DNA of 64,000 nucleotides from Ehretia macrophylla (taxonomy: Eukaryota; Streptophyta; Magnoliopsida; Boraginales; Ehretiaceae). Location of the stretch: positions 23,075,425 to 23,139,424 of the forward strand of contig CM075771.1 in NCBI GenBank assembly GCA_037974665.1, in the 5' to 3' direction. The notes beneath the pieces are model-generated. The model made no database searches and had not been told where the DNA came from. It saw only the letters and a list, made by a program, of their open reading frames with translations. Positions 48,848 to 60,046 of the stretch are shown one piece after another. Positions within the stretch are counted from its first letter, which is position 1; every line of letters starts with the position of its first letter. A program made the position numbers and the translations under genes.

Positions 48848-50758
48848 GACTATGAAGTCATCTTAGGGATGGACTGGTTGGCAAAGCATCATGCCCAACT
48901 AGATTGCCGGACGAAGATTGTAACATTTCGGATACCTGGTCAACCAATATTGGAGGTAATGGGTCGAAGAGACTTCACCGGGAGTTCCATCATTTCATCT
49001 ACGAAAGCAGTAAAGTCCTTGAGAAAAGGATGTAGTGGATACTTAGCTTACCTCATCAACAAGCCGTCGGACAAAGCTAAGTTGGAGGAGATGCCAGTGA
49101 TTAAAGATTATGCGGATGTGTTTCCAGAAGAATTGCCCGGTTTACCCCCAAATCGGGAGATCGAGTTTATTATAGAATTACTGCCTGGCACCCAGCCGAT
49201 ATCTAAAGCTTCCTATCGTATGGCATCGGCCGAGCTACAAGAATTGAAGGACCAATTGCAAGGATTGTTGAAGAAGGGGTTTGTTCAACCAAGTTCTTCA
49301 CTGTGGGGTGCCCCAGTCTTATTTGTAAAGAAGAAAGACGGAACGTTGAGGCTATGCATCGACTACCGAGGATTGAACCAAGTGACCGTCAAGAATAAAT
49401 ACCCACTTCCACTGATCGACGAGTTATTTGATCAATTTCAAGGAGCCAAGGTGTATTCGAAGCTCGACTTGAGGTAAGGATACTATCAATTGTGGATCAA
49501 AAAGGAGGATGTGCCTAAAACGGCTTTCAGGATGAGATATGGGCATTATGAATATGTGCTGATGCCATTTGGACTAACTAATGCCCCTACAGCTTTTATG
49601 GACTTGATGCACAGGGTGTTTCAACCTTACTTGGACCAATTTGTGGTGATCTTTATTGATGATATTTTGGTATACTCGAAATCTGAGACTGAGCATGAAC
49701 AACATCTGCGATTGGTACTGCAGAAACTTCGAGAGCATCAATTGTATGCAAAGTTTAGCAAGTGCGAGTTTTGGTTGCAGCATATTGCATTTTTGGGGCA
49801 TATCATATCCCAAGAGGGAATATCAATGGATCCAGCAAAGATAGAAGCGGTGATGTCTTGGAAGAAGCTGAAAAATGTTACGGAGGTTCGGAGTTTTTTT
49901 GGTCTAGCCGGCTATTATCGGAGGTTCGTGAAGGATTTCTCAAAGATTGCAGGACCGCTTACAAAGCTCACTCAAAAGAAAACGAAATTTATATGGGATG
50001 ACAAGTGTGAGAACAACTTCCAAGAATTGAAGAAAAGATTGACTACCGCACCTGTTCTTGCATTGCTTGAAGGGAGTCAAGGTTTTGTAATCTATAGCGA
50101 TGCTTCGAAGGAAGGACTGGGTTGTGTGTTGATGCAAAATGGTAGAGTGATTGCGTATGCTTCTAGGAAACCGAAGCCGTATGAATTGAACTACCTGACG
50201 CATGATTTGGAGTTAGCGGCTATTGTGTTTGCACTCAAGAAATGGAGGCACTATCTGTGGGGTAACAAGTTCGAGGTGTTTACTGATCACAAGAGCTTGA
50301 AATACTTGTTCTCACAAAAAGAGTTGAACATGAGGCAAAGACAGTGGATAGAGCTTTTGGATGATTATAACTGCACAATCAATTATGTGCCTGGTAAAGC
50401 AAATGTAGTTGCAGATGCCTTAAGTCGGAAAGCGAGCATGGCAAAACTGGAAGTTAAGGTGCAGGAGTTGTTGAAGGAAGTATTTTTGTGGAAACCACAA
50501 TTGACTCAAAAAGGGTTACTATTTACCACTACACAAGTTCAATCGACCTTGTTGTCTGAATTACTAGAGGCTCAACAGAAGGACCAACAGTTTCAGAAGA
50601 TTAAAGAAAGCAACATAGATTTCAAGTTTCATGATGATGGTATTTGGAGGTTTAGGAATCGGATTTGTGTTCCTAATGAGCCAGAGCTGAAAAAGAAGAT
50701 TCTTGAAGAAGCCCATAATTCAAGATACACTATTCACCCTGGCGGAATAAAGATGTAG
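48848..50758 (+). pseudogene. Element D reverse transcriptase and RNase H, with an internal stop
   Basis: Same frame as gag. Protease-RT linker, then RT with the [12 protein letters not shown] block, TAA at 49475-49477 where F has Gln in LRQGYYQ, and the catalytic FIDDILVYS near 49650. RNase H keeps YSDAS, DLELAA and TDHKSL, unlike F which has lost the last Asp. The zinc-finger start of integrase ([14 protein letters not shown]) ends at TAG 50756-50758, aligned to Tyr in F. Apart from these stops the block is well preserved. Confidence 0.88.
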
Positions 50759-51903
50759 TGGGATTTGAAGCAACACTGGTGTTTGACTTGCCAGAAAGTC
50801 AAAGTAGAACATCAACGACCAGTAGGTTTACTTCAGCTGTTGGAAATTCCTCAATGGAAATGGGAACATATAACTATGGACTTTGTTATGGACCTGCCAA
50901 GGTCACAAAAGGGTCATGACGTCGTTTGGGTCATAGTGGATAGATTGACTAAGTTAGTGCACTTCTTACCGATGAACAAGGAGGATAGTCCTGAGAAATT
51001 GTAAGATTACACGGGATGCCTGTGAGTATTGTATCGGATAGGGATCCTCGTTTTACTTCCCGATTTTGGAAGAGATTGCAAGAAGCTTTGGGAACGAAGT
51101 TGAGTTTCAGCACGGCTTATCACCCTCAGACTGATGGACAATCTGAGAGAACTATTCAGATTCTGGAGGATATGCTGAGGGCGTGTGTTTTAGACTTCGG
51201 GAAAGGTTGGGAGAAATACCTGTCTCTAGTGGAGTTCGCTTATAATAATAGTTATCAGGCCACTATCGGGATGGCCCCATTTGAGGCGTTGTATGGACGT
51301 AAGTGTCGATCCCCAATTTACTGGGATGAAGTAGGTGAGACGAAGACTTTTGACCTGACCCTTCTACCTGAACTTATGAAGACTGTTGATAATATCCACC
51401 TCATCCGGAAACGGATGCTTACCGCCCAGAGCAGGCAGAAAAGTTACACAGACTGACGGAGACGGAGTCTAGAGTTTGAGGTCGGCGACAAGGTGTTCTT
51501 AAGGATATCACCTCGGAGGGGACTGATTAAACACGGCAAGGGTGGAAAGTTGAACCCGAGGTTTGTAGGACCATTCAAGATAATTGAGAAGGTTGGCAAA
51601 TTCGCATATCGCCTGGCACTACCCCAAAACCTCTCCAATATTCACGACATCTTTCATGTTTCGATGTTACGGAAGTATCACCCTGATCCATCGCATGTCT
51701 TGGAGCCAGAGCCATTGCAGCTTCGGGAGAACTTGTCTTATGAAGAGAAGCCCATTCGGATCCTAGACCAGTAAGATCGGGAGTTGCGCAAAAAATCTAT
51801 ACCGATAGTGAAAGTGTTGTGGGATCATCATGGAGTTGAAGAAGCAACGTGGGAAAGGCGAGACCAGATGGAGCAATAGTATCCAACATTATTTCAAAGG
51901 TAA
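50759..51903 (+). pseudogene. Element D integrase and chromodomain-like tail, with deletions and stops
   Basis: After KQHW about 15 codons (45 nt) are missing relative to F, directly before CLTCQ, so the HHCC finger is shortened. A further deletion of about 25 nt near 51003 removes residues before RLHG and shifts the frame. The second block (51016-51456) carries VSDRDPRF and [11 protein letters not shown] 51454-51456, TAA 51772-51774 and TAG 51877-51879 follow. The GPF module lies at about 51544-51590 and the VKVLWDHHGVEEATW tail near 51808-51852. Terminal TAA at 51901-51903. Confidence 0.88.
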
Positions 51904-51908
51904 TATTG

Positions 51909-51943
51909 AATTTCGGGATGAAATTCTTTTAAGGAAGGGAGGA
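51909..51943 (+). other. Element D pre-PPT stem-loop and polypurine tract
   Basis: AATTTCG-GGA-TGAAATT at 51909-51925 pairs with one G-U wobble. Polypurine tract AAGGAAGGGAGGA at 51931-51943 abuts the 3' LTR. Unlike F, the polyprotein stops just before this stem. Confidence 0.7.
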
Positions 51944-54895
51944 TGTGAGGCCCGACCTCGATTTTCGTGCGATACCTCATTTCGTGTGCCTAACCTAGAT
52001 TTACGTGCCTTGACCTAGATTCAAGAATCGTGTTTCGTTTTGTGTGCCTTGCATTGAATTACGTGCATTCATTTAGGGTTGCGTGCATTTACTTGAGAAA
52101 CGTGCATTCGTCTCGTAGTTCATGCCTTACCTTGTAGTGTGTGCCCTAAACCTAGGAAAGCGAGCCCTCACGCTAATCAAGAAAGTATTTTACACGAAGC
52201 ACTAGATCATTAATTAATCCTACAAACTCCACTAACTAATATTAAATTGCTAATTCAACCCACTGGAAGACAAAATCTCACAAAAAGCTAGACATTCTTT
52301 ATTCTTTATTCTTTAATCTTTGCATATCCCAAACACACAATTAAATATTGTTCAACCAAGACAAAAAATTCAGATTTTGCACAAGCCTTGGCCGACCAAC
52401 TCTTGCACTTGTGCATGAATTCCAATTTCAAATTCTATTCCTAGACATCCTATGACAATCTATGACACAATGCATAAAAAAAAAATTTGGCTCAAACTTT
52501 ACCCAAGGCTCCATATTCTCGACCCATCCTCTTGCCATGCTAGGTGATTCAAAATTATGCTTCTTGAAGACACAAATCTGAATTTTACAAGGCCCTAGGC
52601 CGACATATGCATTAAACATTCCAAGCTTTCATTTTTCTTTCGTTCTTTTTCTCTTTCTCTCATTTCTTCTCTCTCTTTCTCGGCCCTAGCTGAAAATATA
52701 CTCTCCATAGCTAAGTTCTTCATCCTAAGGCTCTTCAAGACCTCCAAGCTACCAAGGAACTCGACCAAGCAAAGCTAGAGTGCAAGAGACACACAAGCAA
52801 GCTCATTGAACATCCATTTCGGCTTAGGTGAGTTTGTTAGCTTCCATTTCGTTTTCTTCTTGTTCTAACCACATGCACCTACTAAGAACTTGGTTACTAA
52901 GCTAGGAAATTAGAGAAAATCGAGTGGTCTCTCGGCTAAGCAAGGAAAAGAGTCAATCTTGTGCATCCTCAAGAGTTTGTGCATCTTCTTTGTTGTCTTG
53001 CTAAGGTGAGGGCTAAAACTTCTTGAAAAGCTTTTGAAAACCACATGCATGCCTTTGAATGTCTATTTTTACCTCTGTACTTGTGATATATGTGTGTTCA
53101 TGAGCTTTTAAAAACATGCATGGCAAAATATTTGGCTAGAATGTGATGATAGTTGAAATCGCGTATGGGACAGCCTTCTGCCTTGTTGGTACGGGGTGAT
53201 TTTTACCAGGTAAATGAAGTTTAAAATGCATGAAAATTGGTAGGTGACTATTTTTTCCCGTTTTGAGAATATTTCACAGAAATAGGCCAAAGCTAATTTT
53301 GACTCTAAGGTCCTCAAAATGGCAAAATATCAAAATGCGTCCAAATCTGGAAAATCTGGGAAAATGAAGCAGGTTTTGGCAGATTCACTGTTCTTGTAGA
53401 ACGAACCCGTTTTGACTTAGTAAATGATATCCAAAATGTATGAAATATAGTATGCTACTAAAATTTTCAGTTCTGGACATTTTTGTCAGAAATGGACCAA
53501 GGCTAAATCTGACCCTAAGGCTCTAAAAAATGACAAGTATTGAAATGTGTGCAAATCTGGACAGTTTTGTGTAGTCTCACTGTTTTGGCTATAACTCTTG
53601 AACCTGAACTCCAAATGATGCGAGGTTTGTTTATGGATTTAGTTCACTCCTTAAGATTTAATTTGAAATTTTGTTTACTGGAATTGGAGTTTGTTTGCTT
53701 GTCTTAATGATTGTAAGAAAACAGCCCATTGCAGTGAGGGTTTCACCTAGTGATATGCTTAGAAAAATTATTGTAGCTTATCTTGTTGTATTATATGCTT
53801 GGGATTGTGGCATTTGGATGTTGTGTGGACTGTTTTGAATACTCGAGGGTGTTTGAATTAATCAATGCATGGCTTGAGTTTAATTACGAGATGACTTGGG
53901 GCTTAATCGCACGGGTAAGCACGAATTGAAACCCTAGTGATTAGGTAAATTCTCTAAGTGTTGATCCTATGAATATCGTGTTTAATTATGTGATTAGTAG
54001 GCTTCCCGTAGTTGCCCTTGTAGCCCTAAATGTGATTTCGATGATTACATGTTGACAAGTAGTCATTTCTTGCACCCGGTCCCACGTAGATGTCGTTGCA
54101 TGTTGAATAATCTTAGTAATTGATTACGTGAACTTCGAAATGAATTACATGACTTGATTTACATGCGTTACATGGCTGCCCGTTTTATATTCATATAACT
54201 CCATGTGCTTTATAAGTGAAATTACATGTCATATCGTGCCTCGCGTGTTTAACTGTCAATATGCAATCTTATGACTGCTCGGAGGCAACCTACTTTGTTG
54301 TCCTCCAAATGTGATATATTAAATGTTATAAATATGCATTGCATACAAGGTTGCAACATTTCATTCTGGCGTGGTAGCGTTCATGCACACTGGGCGGCAT
54401 CGGGCTTGCCGGTGCAACCGTGACTACCATTGTCCAATTTCCTCTCTTACTTGGAGGCTAGACTTCTTCGGAGAGTTGGGTTGTAGGATTTTGGGGTACA
54501 TCCTGTGAGACCCTGAATTTGATCTTATGTGGGATTATGTCTCTCCTTGCCTTTATGTGCAAATAACGTATCTATTTGACCTTTATATACAAAAATTATG
54601 TGGTTATTGAATTTAATACGTAATATGTTCAATTATATGATTTATATATGTTTACTAATTCAAATGTCGAACTAAATTAAATAAGTTTTACTCGGAAGTC
54701 ATGAGTCAATTTTAGGTCAACTTTGGAATTAAACTAGCACCAATTGGGAGAGAGTTAGGTGGTGAATTATATATGGTTGGAAATCTTTACGAGTCTAGTT
54801 TCTAGAGCTTCAAACCATTCATGAATTGGAGTTTTCTAGAAGAAGTTATGGCTGTTTTCGTAAGGTGGCGTAGAGCCGATTTTCCTACGCGAGAG

Positions 54896-54920
54896 TTGAC
54901 CGAAGCTTTGACCTTTGACT
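54896..54920 (+). promoter_or_regulatory. W-box cluster in LTR E
   Basis: TTGACC at 54896, TTGACC at 54908 and TTGACT at 54915: three WRKY-type core sites in 25 bp, repeated in the right LTR at 60439-60463. The first donor-like site is about 225 bp downstream. Regulatory role is inferred. Confidence 0.45.
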
Positions 54921-56404
54921 TTCCACTTAAATACTAAATCAGCCAAATAAAACACAAAAAACGCAGCTCTTCCTTTTCTTCTGCCCGTGAACACCAAACC
55001 AAGAGGAATAGTAAACCCTTGCACTATTTTGCTCATATTTGGAGTTAGGAGCGAAACCAAGGCGCAAAATCAACGTTTTTGAGCTCGTAGCGACCTCTAG
55101 CATCTTTCTACCGATCGTTTTGCCTTATTTTTCAGAAAAAAAAGGTGAGAGATTTTCTGAAATTTATTTTTAAATTCCATATAAATGTGTATTTGTGTAT
55201 TAAATTGTTATTATTGTTGTTAATTCTTGCTAATTAGACTATAGAGAACAATTAACATGCTTTTTAACTAATTTAATTTATAGTTTTTATATAGCTGAAT
55301 TTTTTATTTTATTTACTGATTTTAATTGTTAAAAAATGTTATGGATTAGTGTTATTAGCAATTATTTATAGCCTACTTACATTTATAAATTATTATAGTA
55401 TGCTAATTAGCTTAGAATTGCATTTTGGTGCAAGATTGGTTGAGTTTTGAAAAAAATGTTTTATTGCTGGAAAATTTTAATAAAAAAAAACGTGAATAGT
55501 GTTTTCTTGTGTTTTTAATGCTCAAATTGCTCTCAAAATGTTTGTATATGTATATATAAATGTTTATAACTTAATTGCATAGCTTGGGAGCACAAATTGT
55601 GGAGTTTTGGTGCATTTTGAAGAGTTTTCTGAATTTTCCAGCCATGTTGCAAATGAGTTATTTTGCTTGTTGGGCATCCATTCTACATGTTTCTAGCATC
55701 AAATAACATCAAAGGTGAGAGAAAAATTCTAGATCTCAAAAGTCATTTTTTATGTTTTTTTGCATACAATCGATTATTGAACCGTTAGAATGTTAATTTG
55801 AAGTTATATTATTGCTCAGTGCATGCTAGGGATCGTTTATGTGTATTACTATGAGATTTGAACCATTGTAGCGAAATTATTTATTTTCGGGTATTTAAAG
55901 TTGATAGAATGGCTATTTGAGGATTATCTTGAGTTGTTGAGGTTGGAATCGATTGCCGTCGATTTCTAAAAGTTTGTTAATTACGTAGTAACGCCGTTAT
56001 AATGCCGAATTTTTGATTGCGATGTTTGGGTGAAAATCCGGAAATTTCAGCCTAGGTGCCTTGAGGTTTTAGGGTTGTTGGGCTTGATTTTGAGGTGTCT
56101 TGGTTGGTTTCCGGGAGGGCTAATGTAGATGATTGAATGGGTGAGTGATAGAAACTGATTTGGAGTTATTTGGATTAGTAGAATGTAAGATATGATTATT
56201 TGAAGTTTAGGTTGTCTTTCTTTAAATTATTGAATTGAGCCTTAGTTGATTTGGGTGTGGGTTGAGTGATTGAATTGTGAGTTGTTGACGGGTAAATTAG
56301 GGTTCGATTGTGTGTGAAATGCATGTCCGGTTAGATGGCCTAGTTTGTCATCTAACTAAGTTATTGTTGCTTAAATGATAATTGATGCTATCAATGATGA
56401 ATAA

Positions 56405-56459
56405 ATGATGATTGATTGATGATTGATTGATGATTGATTGATGATTGATTGATGATGAT
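56405..56459. repeat. TGATTGATGAT microsatellite in LTR E
   Basis: Tandem (TGATTGA)n-like tract; shorter, interrupted versions occur at about 61947-62010 (right LTR) and in the F LTRs near 16491-16530 and 23905-23945 on the opposite strand. Confidence 0.8.
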
Positions 56460-56801
56460 TATGGAGTCTTGGTATGTGTGTGCCACTTCTCGGGCAGCGT
56501 TGGGCTGTCGGGTTGATAACGGCATGACTGCCAGAGGCTACCCCCAGCTCGCATGACGGAGGTGTCATGGAGGGAGGGGCTAGTGAGGTACCTCGGGTGC
56601 GTGAGTAATGGGGAGTTATAAGAAGAATGGTTGAGATCGTGATGGCGGTTGGAGCTACACCAACTAGAGAGAGTATCCTTTATTGAATGGTCATATAGTT
56701 ATGAGATGATAGTATTATTGATGTTATTGTGTGTTTACTGACTCAAAGGATTATTTCCAAGGAGTTTAGTAGACCTTGCTCGAGATCTATCGGATCCTCA
56801 C

Positions 56802-56847
56802 TGGGCTTATTTATATAAGCTCACTCTCTATTATTGCATGCATGCAG
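56802..56847 (+). promoter_or_regulatory. LTR E hairpin plus 3' splice-site-like module
   Basis: TGG-GCTTAT-TTAT-ATAAGC-TCA stem-loop, then CTCACT and GCATGCAG/G 24 nt later. Repeated in the right LTR at 62355-62400. Confidence 0.5.
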
Positions 56848-57252
56848 GTGTTACTGATTTTGACTACGGGTATGTGCCTCCTGAAGAGAGAAATGTGTCG
56901 CATGTGGATGAGTCTTATGTGCAGGAGTCATTTCCATGAGATTATCTTAGTTGTTGTAAAATAATGTTTTGTATAATCTATTTTGAAATGTATGTATAGC
57001 CTATGTATTAAGTTGGAACGGAGGCATATAACTATGATTGGAATGTTGAAGAACGATTATTGTATAATATGGATGTGTTGTATGTTGTTAACTTAATTGA
57101 GGAGATGATTGTTGGGATTGTTTATGGAGTTTGATGTATGATGTTCTAAAGAGGTTGGTTTAGAGCCTCGGTGTCCTAATTACTGTCGTTATACTGCCGA
57201 AATTCCGTTGCGTCCTGACTGATCGTAGGTGGGGTCGAGTTGGGGCGTGACA

Positions 57253-60046
57253 GTTTAAGTGGTATCAGAGCGCATGTTAGCTGTCAGCCGGGGTATCCTC
57301 GGAATGTGGGTAGTGGTCTAAGCATGCAAGTATGTATTAAGTGAAAGAAAAGTGAAACATATGTTAATATGTTTATGTGATTAATTTACTTATGTGTCTA
57401 ACTTTCTATGTGACAAATATGCCTTGTGTGTTAAGTGAACTAATGTGGTCAATATGTTTTATGTGATAACGTGTTATACGTACTCATTGTGTTGTAATTA
57501 ATGTGCATTATGTGATTAATGTGTATTATGTGACAATTGTGTTTTATGTGATTTAGTGCCTTGTGTGAAGTTAGTTGTTTATGTGCTTTTAATTGTTTAT
57601 AACTAGTTTATGTGAAACAACGTGCTTTAGGTGGTCAATATACTTTAAGTGACCAATGTGAGTTACGTGATCAACTTGTCTTATGTGAAGTTTGTTGCTT
57701 ATGTGACTTTAATTGTTTATAACTTACTTCTGTGATATAACCTGTTTATGTGATGTTGGCTTCTTATATGTTGAATTGTGTGTTATGTGATAATGTTGCA
57801 TTGTATGATAATTGCGCATTACGTTGTACTTGTCTTTCATATGATATAGTTGCATACATGTTTTAACTCGTGAGTGACCTTTTAATGTCTAGGGTGACTG
57901 CAAGAGTTTTCGGAAATAGTGATAGGCCATGATTTTGAATTATTATTATTCTAGAAGTTTATCAGTTAGATTTTAATTGTTATGTTTATGGATTTTAGTT
58001 TCGGCTTAGTGGATTGATCTTGATGTTCCTTTAGCGAGAATGAAGTTGTTCGAGGAAATAGCAACGTATCTTGATGATTATAATTACTTTTGTTGCCATG
58101 TTTAACTTGTTATTACTTGGAGATGAATCATAAGTTGAGGTTTTTGTGAGGTTGTGATTAGACACTTTTGGAGTCTCAACTCAGATTATACTTTCTTGAG
58201 CTTATTTTGGAATGAATTTATTGGAAGAATTAGTGATGTATATTTGTGAATGGAATGAAGTGTTGTATAACATGTGAATATTTCTACTATTTGGGATTGC
58301 TATATTATTAATGGATATTTTGGAGTTTTGATCTTTAGACCTTGGAGACAATTGGAGTGATTCTTGACTAAAGTTACTTTATTCGAAGATGCAATTGTTC
58401 GGAGATAGAATTATTTGAGGAAATAAAAATGCATTTTGGTGACTGAACATTTACTTACCTACATCGAGCTTTTGAGTTCTAGGTGGTATGACTCTCTAAA
58501 TTGTTGATTGGAGATTCTCTTGTGTTATAGTGGGTTAATATGAATCTGTATTGTGTTATCAGATTTTGGAGTCTTTATTAGTTAATCTTGTTGGGGAATC
58601 GGTGAATTATCTTGTTTAGTGATTGGTCTGGTAAGGAATGTAAAATTTTGGAGTGATTTATTTTGTTTGGTGATTATTATGACTTCTTAGGTTCTCTAGA
58701 TCTCCTTAGTGTCGTCTTTTGGTGGAAGATAGATTGTAGGATTTGACTTGTTGGTGTTTAAGTGTGTAGGTGGGACACCCTTCTTGTGCTTCATAATTCT
58801 ATCAGTCTTATTATTCTCTTTTACTCTATTTTCAGTTATTTGAGAGAGAGTTACACTTTTCTAGCATATCAATTGTTTCTTGAAAGTTTGCTTATTTGAT
58901 TAATGGATCCTATACTCATTTGACATTGTTTCTATTCTTAACACTCATATTTGCTTCTTATAGTAATGTCGCTAATTGGAGTTAAGGTTTGAGACTCCTA
59001 TATTTCAATCTATATCTCCAGCCATTGGTTTCAATATTTCATTTCATTCTATTACTATTCATTTGGAAGTAATTTCACCTTTGTTATACCATTTTACTTG
59101 TTCGAATTCCATTTTCTTGATGTACTCCCTACCTAAGTACATCATTGTCATTCTTGTTGGTCCTTGTTAATCCTATTTTTTCATTATTTAATCTTGAGCC
59201 ATTATTTTGCTTGTATTTGCTCATTTAATATACTCAGCATTGTCCTTTCTTATTTATACTTCTTTGGTTATTGCGTGCTGAGATACTCATTATCTTGACA
59301 CTCATGTTTTCTATTGAATTAATCATCTCTTATTTTATAATTTCATCTCGCCTCAAGTATAACTTACTTGTTGGTTCCTTGAACAATCATCGAGAATTGA
59401 AATATCTACTTGTTCAGGAATTTTTGTTCAACATACTCAGCACTGTTTTGACTCGTCATCATCCTTTGTTCGTACTTATTTAACTAAAAGGTGCTGAGAC
59501 ATTTCTTATCTTAGTTATCATGCTTTCTTATTAAACTATTAACCTCTTGATTCTCTAACTTGTTTGACCTCTTGTTCACTTGATTGTTGGCTCGAATACG
59601 AATATGATTTTTCATATTCATATTTTCTTGTAAATTTCATAAGAGCCATATTCTGACAAATGTCACTTTTGAGATATTTTCTTGACCAATAATCATTCAT
59701 GTTATCGTGAATGAGTTTTTAAACCCTGGGGGTGTTCATAGAGCTCTTTTGTGTAATAGGGGATGATTGATAAGTTGTGGTGTCATGGTAAGACCTTGGA
59801 GTTGCGATTTCTTTCATATGCAATATGATATTAGGTAGGAGAGAATTATGAATTGAAGATTGTCTTGGAATTATGGTCATCAACTTGCAGTCAATGGAGT
59901 TTATTCCAATTGAGGTCTTTGATTAGGTGTCATCCTAAGAGATAAATGGGAACTAAGAGAAATATTGTTAAAGTGTAACGATTGAGGACTTAGTCGTCTG
60001 TTAGTTCGAGAATTGCGCGGACGCAATTGTTTTAAGGAGGGGAGAA
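57253..60046 (+). other. Element E internal region, non-coding, with PBS, pre-PPT stem-loop and PPT
   Basis: Primer-binding site 57260-57271; leader AGCCGGGGTATCCTCGGAAT shared with F; then degenerate repeats of TTATGTGATTA-type words to about 57850. The remaining 2.1 kb is AT-rich with no recognisable domain; frames at 58976-59170 and 59271-59483 are short and hydrophobic and lack support. The 3' end has stem-loop AATTGCG-CGGA-CGCAATT (60011-60028) and polypurine tract 60034-60046. Confidence 0.8.

Larger units (their letters stand above)
54504..57252 (+). repeat. Element E 5' LTR
   Basis: Begins TGTGAGACCCTG and ends GGGGCGTGACA. W-boxes at 54896-54920, donor-like AAAG/GTGAGA at 55144/55145 and again at 55714/55715, a TGAT/TGATTGAT microsatellite 56405-56459, GC-rich block about 56470-56660, splice-like module 56802-56847, conserved peptide frame 56848-56939. 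Confidence 0.9.

Noticed and set aside
58976..59483. Two hydrophobic frames of 64 and 70 codons inside element E
   Set aside because: AT-rich DNA produces Phe/Ile/Leu-rich frames by chance; no family resemblance or start context.
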